A stretch of 64,000 nt of DNA, from contig JAIOJX010000002.1 of NCBI GenBank assembly GCA_022376925.1, positions 40,076,501 to 40,140,500 of the forward strand. The letters are read 5' to 3'. The notes beneath the pieces are model-generated. The model saw nothing but the letters and a program-made list of their open reading frames with translations, was not told the DNA's origin and ran no database searches. Positions 58,224 through 64,000 of the stretch are shown piece after piece. The DNA comes from Tragulus kanchil (Eukaryota > Chordata > Mammalia > Artiodactyla > Tragulidae). How positions within the stretch are numbered: the first letter of the stretch is position 1; the number at the start of each line of letters is the position of its first letter. A program made the position numbers and the translations under genes.

Positions 58224-60464
58224 TTTTGTTCCTTTTATTCTTAAAAAATATCCAAAAGAGAAAATGTTAGGTATGTACATGCCTGCGATGGGCAGAAGGC
58301 ATGGCAACTCATTCCAGTATTCTTGTTCAGAGAATCCCATGGACAGAGGAGCCTGGCGAGCTATGGTCTATGGGGTCACACAGAGTTGGACATAACTAAA
58401 CTGACTTAGCATGCACGCACATGCATGTCTTATCAATGTAATTTAGGTAATTCTGCATTAAATTGGAAAGGCTTCTGGGAGCCCTGTTGTGCTCACAGTT
58501 GGCATATTCCCTCTTGAGCCTAGCGAATCTTGGTTGAGCGTGTGGAGGACACCGGGTCCCACACAGGTGCTCACAGGCCTGCCGGCCTCCCCACCACGCT
58601 GATCAGGCACCTCCCTGGTGTGCTCCCCCAGGCTGTGAGGCTCCGAGTCCAGGGTTGCTCCAGCAGCGCCTCCAGCCCATCATCACAGGCGGCAGCGCAC
58701 GTGATCTCTGAACACGTAAAGTAGTGCATTTAAGGCTCTAAAGTCCATGGAGTCCAGCTTAATAACCAACTTAAACTTTAGCTGTTCATGGAGGAGGGGA
58801 GACTCTAACGATTGTCAGATAGTGCTGGTTGGGGAAAACGTTCTGTGGTTTTTGTTACTATCAATGAGCTATTCTTCTTACGCTGTTCGAACTCAATCTC
58901 TCATATTTTGCTGGACAGGTGACTTGGTGTCCTTTGAAAGGCATCTGGTTATTCTCCTGCTCAGTGCACACATATTCAAGTACATGTTCATGTATTTTCA
59001 GCATATATCAGCTCAACCTCAGAACAGGTAAATGAACTGATAAAGTACCCTTAATTAAAAAGTTATTACTAGCTCAGAGATCGAAAGAGAAGAGCAGTCT
59101 CCTAAGAGAGTTTGTCAGAAGACAGTTTAAATAAGTGAGATCTCATCAAATTATTGTCTGTGTGTTGGTTACCTGTGCAAATTACCCAAGCAGTCTATAA
59201 TAACAGTATTTCTTTCTCTCTTAGAAATAGCATTATTATTGGTTAGTCATCAATAGCTTAGCAGAGAATTCTAGATAACTATTTTTAACTGTCTAAAGTT
59301 TTCAGACAACCAATATATGCTTATACAGTCACCATACAATCAGAATTTTGTTCCTTTTATTCTTAAAAAATATCCAAAAGAGAAAATGTTAGGTATGTAC
59401 ATGCCTGCGATGGGCAGAAGGCATGGCAACTCATTCCAGTATTCTTGTTCAGAGAATCCCATGGACAGAGGAGCCTGGCGAGCTATGGTCTATGGGGTCA
59501 CACAGAGTTGGACATAACTAAACTGACTTAGCATGCACGCACATGCATGTCTTATCAATGTAATTTAGGTAATTCTGCATTAAATTGGAAAGGCTTCTGG
59601 GAGCCCTGTTGTGCTCACAGTTGGCATATTCCCTCTTGAGCCTAGCGAATCTTGGTTGAGCGTGTGGAGGACACCGGGTCCCACACAGGTGCTCACAGGC
59701 CTGCCGGCCTCCCCACCACGCTGATCAGGCACCTCCCTGGTGTGCTCCCCCAGGCTGTGAGGCTCCGAGTCCAGGGTTGCTCCAGCAGCGCCTCCAGCCC
59801 ATCATCACAGGCGGCAGCGCACGTGATCTCTGAACACGTAAAGTAGTGCATTTAAGGCTCTAAAGTCCATGGAGTCCAGCTTAATAACCAACTTAAACTT
59901 TAGCTGTTCATGGAGGAGGGGAGACTCTAACGATTGTCAGATAGTGCTGGTTGGGGAAAACGTTCTGTGGTTTTTGTTACTATCAATGAGCTATTCTTCT
60001 TACGCTGTTCGAACTCAATCTCTCATATTTTGCTGGACAGGTGACTTGGTGTCCTTTGAAAGGCATCTGGTTATTCTCCTGCTCAGTGCACACATATTCA
60101 AGTACATGTTCATGTATTTTCAGCATATATCAGCTCAACCTCAGAACAGGTAAATGAACTGATAAAGTACCCTTAATTAAAAAGTTATTACTAGCTCAGA
60201 GATCGAAAGAGAAGAGCAGTCTCCTAAGAGAGTTTGTCAGAAGACAGTTTAAATAAGTGAGATCTCATCAAATTATTGTCTGTGTGTTGGTTACCTGTGC
60301 AAATTACCCAAGCAGTCTATAATAACAGTATTTCTTTCTCTCTTAGAAATAGCATTATTATTGGTTAGTCATCAATAGCTTAGCAGAGAATTCTAGATAA
60401 CTATTTTTAACTGTCTAAAGTTTTCAGACAAACAATATATGCTTCTACAGTCACCATATAATCA
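58224..60464. repeat. Direct duplication 18 (two copies, period 1122)
   Basis: Copy 1 is 58224-59342 and copy 2 is 59346-60464, with 3 unmatched bases between. Three to four substitutions cluster in the last 40 bases of copy 1 (CAACCAAT, CTTATAC, CATACAAT versus CAAACAAT, CTTCTAC, CATATAAT). The rest appears identical. The unit contains a BovA SINE, then unrecognised DNA. Confidence 0.97.
58287..58420 (+). mobile_element. BovA SINE fragment
   Basis: CATGGCAACTCATTCCAGTA, AATCCCATGGACAGAGGAGC, GGGGTCACACAGAGTTGGAC. The tRNA head is absent. The duplicate is at 59409-59542. Confidence 0.9.
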
Positions 60465-62387
60465 CTGTTAGAATAAAGTAATTTTTGAACATCATTGTTA
60501 TTGTCTTGTATTTCTAATGTAAGGTGATATTCCCAGACAGAACAAAGGTAAATATTTTATACCAGAATGTGAAAATAAAACAAGACATTTCAAGGGCAAA
60601 ACTTAACTCATTAACTGTCAAGAATAAATTTAAACAACTTGAAAAATGTTCATGACATTTCCTGACTACTGTCTGAACATTCATTTATTTATGAATTATT
60701 GAACTCACATTTAAAACACTATTCCCACAACTAGAACAAAAGATATCCACCCTAATGAAACTCAAACTTTATAAATGACAATTTGATACAGTGCAGGGAA
60801 AGGCATTTTATTGGCAAGAATATGAGCCACTTACTATTGAAAAATGAGTAAGTTCTCATATTACCTTTATTCAACTGAAAATATATGATCAGATGATGAA
60901 TCTGATACATAGAACATGAATATTTGGGTATGAAATTACATTGTCCTACTAAACAGTATCAAGACTTTGCAGTTAAGCAAATTTAATAAACCTGGAGCAG
61001 ACTAGGTCACAAACAAGTGCCAACAGTGGTTGTTTCACATCGAGCGCTCCTGGAAACGTCTTCTGAAAGAAGAATATTATCTCCTGACTCATTGTTGAAA
61101 ATGGTTGAATGATGAGATGGGTAAAGAGGAGCCTTCTTCCTACATCCACCTGTTTGTGAGTGGAAGTAAGTAGTTACTCAACGACCTCATCATAAGAAAT
61201 AGAGGCTGTGGACATCCGCTAACTTGAGGGAGAAAGACAGGGCAGGAAGAAACAGACGTGCCTGGGTCCTGTCTTTCTGGGGAGAGGAAGGATCAAGGAA
61301 GAGTAAGAGGTTTGTCAGAAGACAGTTTAAATAAGTGAGATCTCATCAAATTATTGTCTGTGTGTTGGTTACCTGTGCAAATTACCCAAGCAGTCTATAA
61401 TAACAGTATTTCTTTCTCTCTTAGAAATAGCATTATTATTGGTTAGTCATCAATAGCTTAGCAGAGAATTCTAGATAACTATTTTTAACTGTCTAAAGTT
61501 TTCAGACAAACAATATATGCTTCTACAGTCACCATATAATCACTGTTAGAATAAAGTAATTTTTGAACATCATTGTTATTGTCTTGTATTTCTAATGTAA
61601 GGTGATATTCCCAGACAGAACAAAGGTAAATATTTTATACCAGAATGTGAAAATAAAACAAGACATTTCAAGGGCAAAACTTAACTCATTAACTGTCAAG
61701 AATAAATTTAAACAACTTGAAAAATGTTCATGACATTTCCTGACTACTGTCTGAACATTCATTTATTTATGAATTATTGAACTCACATTTAAAACACTAT
61801 TCCCACAACTAGAACAAAAGATATCCTCCTAATGAAACTCAAACTTTATAAATGACAATTTGATACAGTGCGGGGAAAGGCATTTTATTGGCAAGAATAT
61901 GATCCACTTACTATTGAATAATGAGTAAGTTCTCATATTACCTTTATTCAACTGAAAATATATGATCAGATGATGAATCTGATACATAGAACATGAATAT
62001 TTGGGTATGAAATTACATTGTCCTACTAAACAGTATCAAGACTTTGCAGTTAAGCAAATTTAATAAACCTGGAGCAGACTAGGTCACAAACAAGTGCCAA
62101 CAGTGGTTGTTTCACATCGAGCGCTCCTGGAAACGTCTTCTGAAAGAAGAATATTATCTCCTGACTCATTGTTGAAAATGGTTGAATGATGAGATGGGTA
62201 AAGAGGAGCCTTCTTCCTACATCCACCTGTTTGTGAGTGGAAGTAAGTAGTTACTCAACGACCTCATCATAAGAAATAGAGGCTGTGGACATCCGCTAAC
62301 TTGAGGGAGAAAGACAGGGCAGGAAGAAACAGACGTGCCTGGGTCCTGTCTTTCTGGGGAGAGGAAGGATCAAGGAAGAGGACTAAG
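60226..62387. repeat. Direct duplication 19 (two copies, period 1078), chained to duplication 18
   Basis: Copy 1 is 60226-61308 and copy 2 is 61304-62387, sharing TAAGA loosely. Copy 1 ends GAAGAGTAAGA where copy 2 has GAAGAGGACTAAGA. Copy 2 starts TAAGAGGTTTG where copy 1 has TAAGAGAGTTTG. Internal differences are few (CCACCC/CCTCC, GCAGGG/GCGGGG, GAGCC/GATCC, AAAAATG/AATAATG). Positions 60226-60464 occur three times. A possible L2 relic lies near 60685-60800. Confidence 0.97.
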
Positions 62388-63328
62388 AAACTTAATCGAT
62401 GCTAGTTGTGGGACAAGATGTGATCAGGGATTTTATGATCCTGGCAGTCCACAGAACTGAGCTTAGTAATTAACTCACGTACTTTAGCTGTTCGTGGAGG
62501 AGGGGAGGGTTTAGTCTTTAATGATTGTCAGGTAGCGCTGGGCGGCGGGGGCCAGGGGCGGGGGTGGCTTCCTCTGGCTTCTTCAAAAGCCTGCAGTGAA
62601 GAGACGGCAGCTCAATTTTCTGATTAAAATCATCCTGGATCCCTGAGCCCAAGAACAGACCATGAAGAGATAATGATCTCCCTACTTGCTTCGAGAGAAC
62701 AAGTAAGGCTGACTGCCAGCTCCATTTTATTTACTGCTTCCACTGACCTTTCAAGAGTAAACACATCTTCTGAATTTTGAGGAAAAAGAGAATGTGGATT
62801 CTGATTTTCACTGTTTATAGGGGTTGGCAGGTGGACTGCCAAACAAACGGTTAACTTCAGGATAGAAGCTTCAAGATGTGTAAGCTCTTTCTATTAGACT
62901 CTGGGAGAATCGAGATGAGCTGGAAATTCAGAGCTTGAACCCTGGATCCCATGAGTAAAGGGCAAAAGAGATGCAGAGAAGGCTGTGCATGGCACCAACA
63001 CCCAGGGAGAGTGTGCTGGTGTCCTTGCTCCATCCCTGGCAGTGCCTGGGATGAGCCAGGGTGCGTGATGGAAAAACACCTCTCAGCACAGAACCGCGCA
63101 CCTGAGCCGATCCTTGTTGAAGCCAGGAGCCAGTGCTGGAGTTACGGGGGACTGAAGAGAACCAGAATAAAACAAAAGGTGGATCTGAGGAAGCTCTTTG
63201 ATAAATGAACTAAAGCAGCACTTAGCACACAGGCATGCAGTAACACAGCATGTTACAAAAGAGAGCAGCAATATTCTGAGCAAAAGGTCTCACTAATGTG
63301 TCAGGGAAATCAGCCTGAAAAGGACTCT
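62388..63328. other. Unrecognised single-copy DNA
   Basis: 62460-62545 resembles 58750-58835 (see findings). A short G-rich tract lies at about 62545-62568. No exon or known family is recognised. Confidence 0.45.
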
Positions 63329-63497
63329 GCATGCTAAGTTGGTTCAGTTGTGTCTGACTTTGCATCCCCATGGACTGTAGCCCACCAGGTTCCTCTGCCC
63401 ATGGGCTTCTCCAGGCAAGAATCCTGGAGTGGGTTGCCAGTCCCTTCTCCAGGGGATCTTTCCAACCCAGGGATCAAACCCCAGTTGCCTGGGGATT
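63329..63497 (-). mobile_element. BovA/Bov-tA SINE, head truncated
   Basis: Antisense: TTCAGTTGTGTCTGACTTTG, CCATGGACTGTAGCCCACCA, CAAGAATCCTGGAGTGGGTT, CCAACCCAGGGATCAAACCC. The outer part of the tRNA head is missing. Confidence 0.92.
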
Positions 63498-64000
63498 TCA
63501 AGCACAATCAAGTAAATCATGTTTTCTCCTTGGCCGTTCTCATATGTAATACATTAATGAATTTTGTCTGTGCAATTGATCTTTGCTTTCTGAGAACAAA
63601 ATCAGTCTGTCAGGGTATATTTTATCTTCCTGAAATGTCATTCTACTTGTTTATACTTTATCTGCCATTTTTGTCCATATGTAATAGTGTAGTAGTTTGT
63701 GCTTTATTTTTGTCAGCATAGCATTAGAATTGGGGGCAATTGATCATGACATTGTAAAAAGCAAGTTTTCTTGAGGGTAGAAGACAGTTGTAGGCTGACA
63801 GGGCATAGAGTAATTCAAATTTCAAATAAATAACTCATGTGAAATTGAAAAAAAATTTACAACTGCAAAATAATGAAAGTGGAATATTTTCTAGTTCAGT
63901 TTTTAGAGAGCCTCAAAGCATGAGAAGACAGTTTATGACTGGCTTGTTCTATAAGAGACAGAACTTGGAATAGATTTTAAAAGCAGCATCACTGAGCTTA
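63498..64000. other. Unrecognised AT-rich DNA
   Basis: Nothing recognised up to the window end. The open frame 63350-63721 begins in the preceding SINE and is treated as chance. Confidence 0.5.

Noticed and set aside
1..62387. A satellite or large tandem array
   Set aside because: The 19 blocks do not share sequence with each other; each is a two-copy repeat of its own local DNA.
1..62387. A CRISPR-like or programmed amplification system
   Set aside because: There are no short regularly spaced repeats, no associated genes, and the genome is mammalian.

Overview
The window is nuclear DNA of a ruminant (Pecora: cattle, sheep, goat, deer and relatives; the species cannot be resolved). The diagnosis rests on interspersed repeats: Bov-tA/BovA SINEs on both strands, BovB (RTE) LINE 3' ends, CHR-2 type tRNA-derived SINEs, ruminant L1 3' ends, and one solo class II (ERVK-like) LTR. 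No exon, protein-coding gene, structural RNA gene or CRISPR array could be supported. Every long reading frame I examined is a frame of a repeat or of unrecognised AT-rich DNA. The window reads as intergenic or deep intronic sequence.

Its dominant feature is not a repeat family. Nineteen separate blocks of about 1.06-1.16 kb each occur exactly twice, head to tail and nearly identical, with periods of 1055-1161 bp (mean about 1105). Junctions lie near 1060-1091, 3600, 5737, 11135, 13120, 16280, 18585, 21425, 23700, 26023, 27908, 32115, 37802, 42015, 46757, 48698, 52462, 59344 and 61306. Together they add about 21 kb, so the non-redundant locus would be about 43 kb. The block edges ignore all biological landmarks and cut through SINEs, L1s and an LTR. 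Copy differences pile up next to the junctions. Where a segment occurs three times, the copy touching the end of a piece is the outlier. The best reading is an assembly artefact: contig pieces overlapping by about 1.1 kb were joined end to end without merging. A real burst of tandem duplication is the alternative and can be tested with raw reads.

Layout: 1-2.15 kb, L1/BovA block, duplicated. 2.15-6.9 kb, two chained duplications, the second carrying the solo LTR. 6.9-10 kb, mostly unrecognised sequence with two SINEs and an L1 fragment. 10-14.2 kb, two chained duplications holding a Bov-tA, a small hAT-like element and a BovB end. 15-29 kb, six duplications (BovB end, L1, CHR-2, unrecognised AT-rich DNA). 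29-36.7 kb, L1 remnants, one duplication and a (GT)n tract. 36.7-43.2 kb, two duplications, an old unnamed repeat and a CHR-2. 43-50 kb, SINEs and two chained duplications. 50-54 kb, a CHR-2 nested in a hAT-like element, duplicated, then a BovB end. 54-58 kb, old L1 and unrecognised DNA. 58-62.4 kb, two chained duplications. 62.4-64 kb, unrecognised DNA with one SINE.

There is no gene system acting together here. What biology is visible is transposon archaeology: nested insertions with target-site duplications, and a solo LTR with its promoter and poly(A) signals intact.
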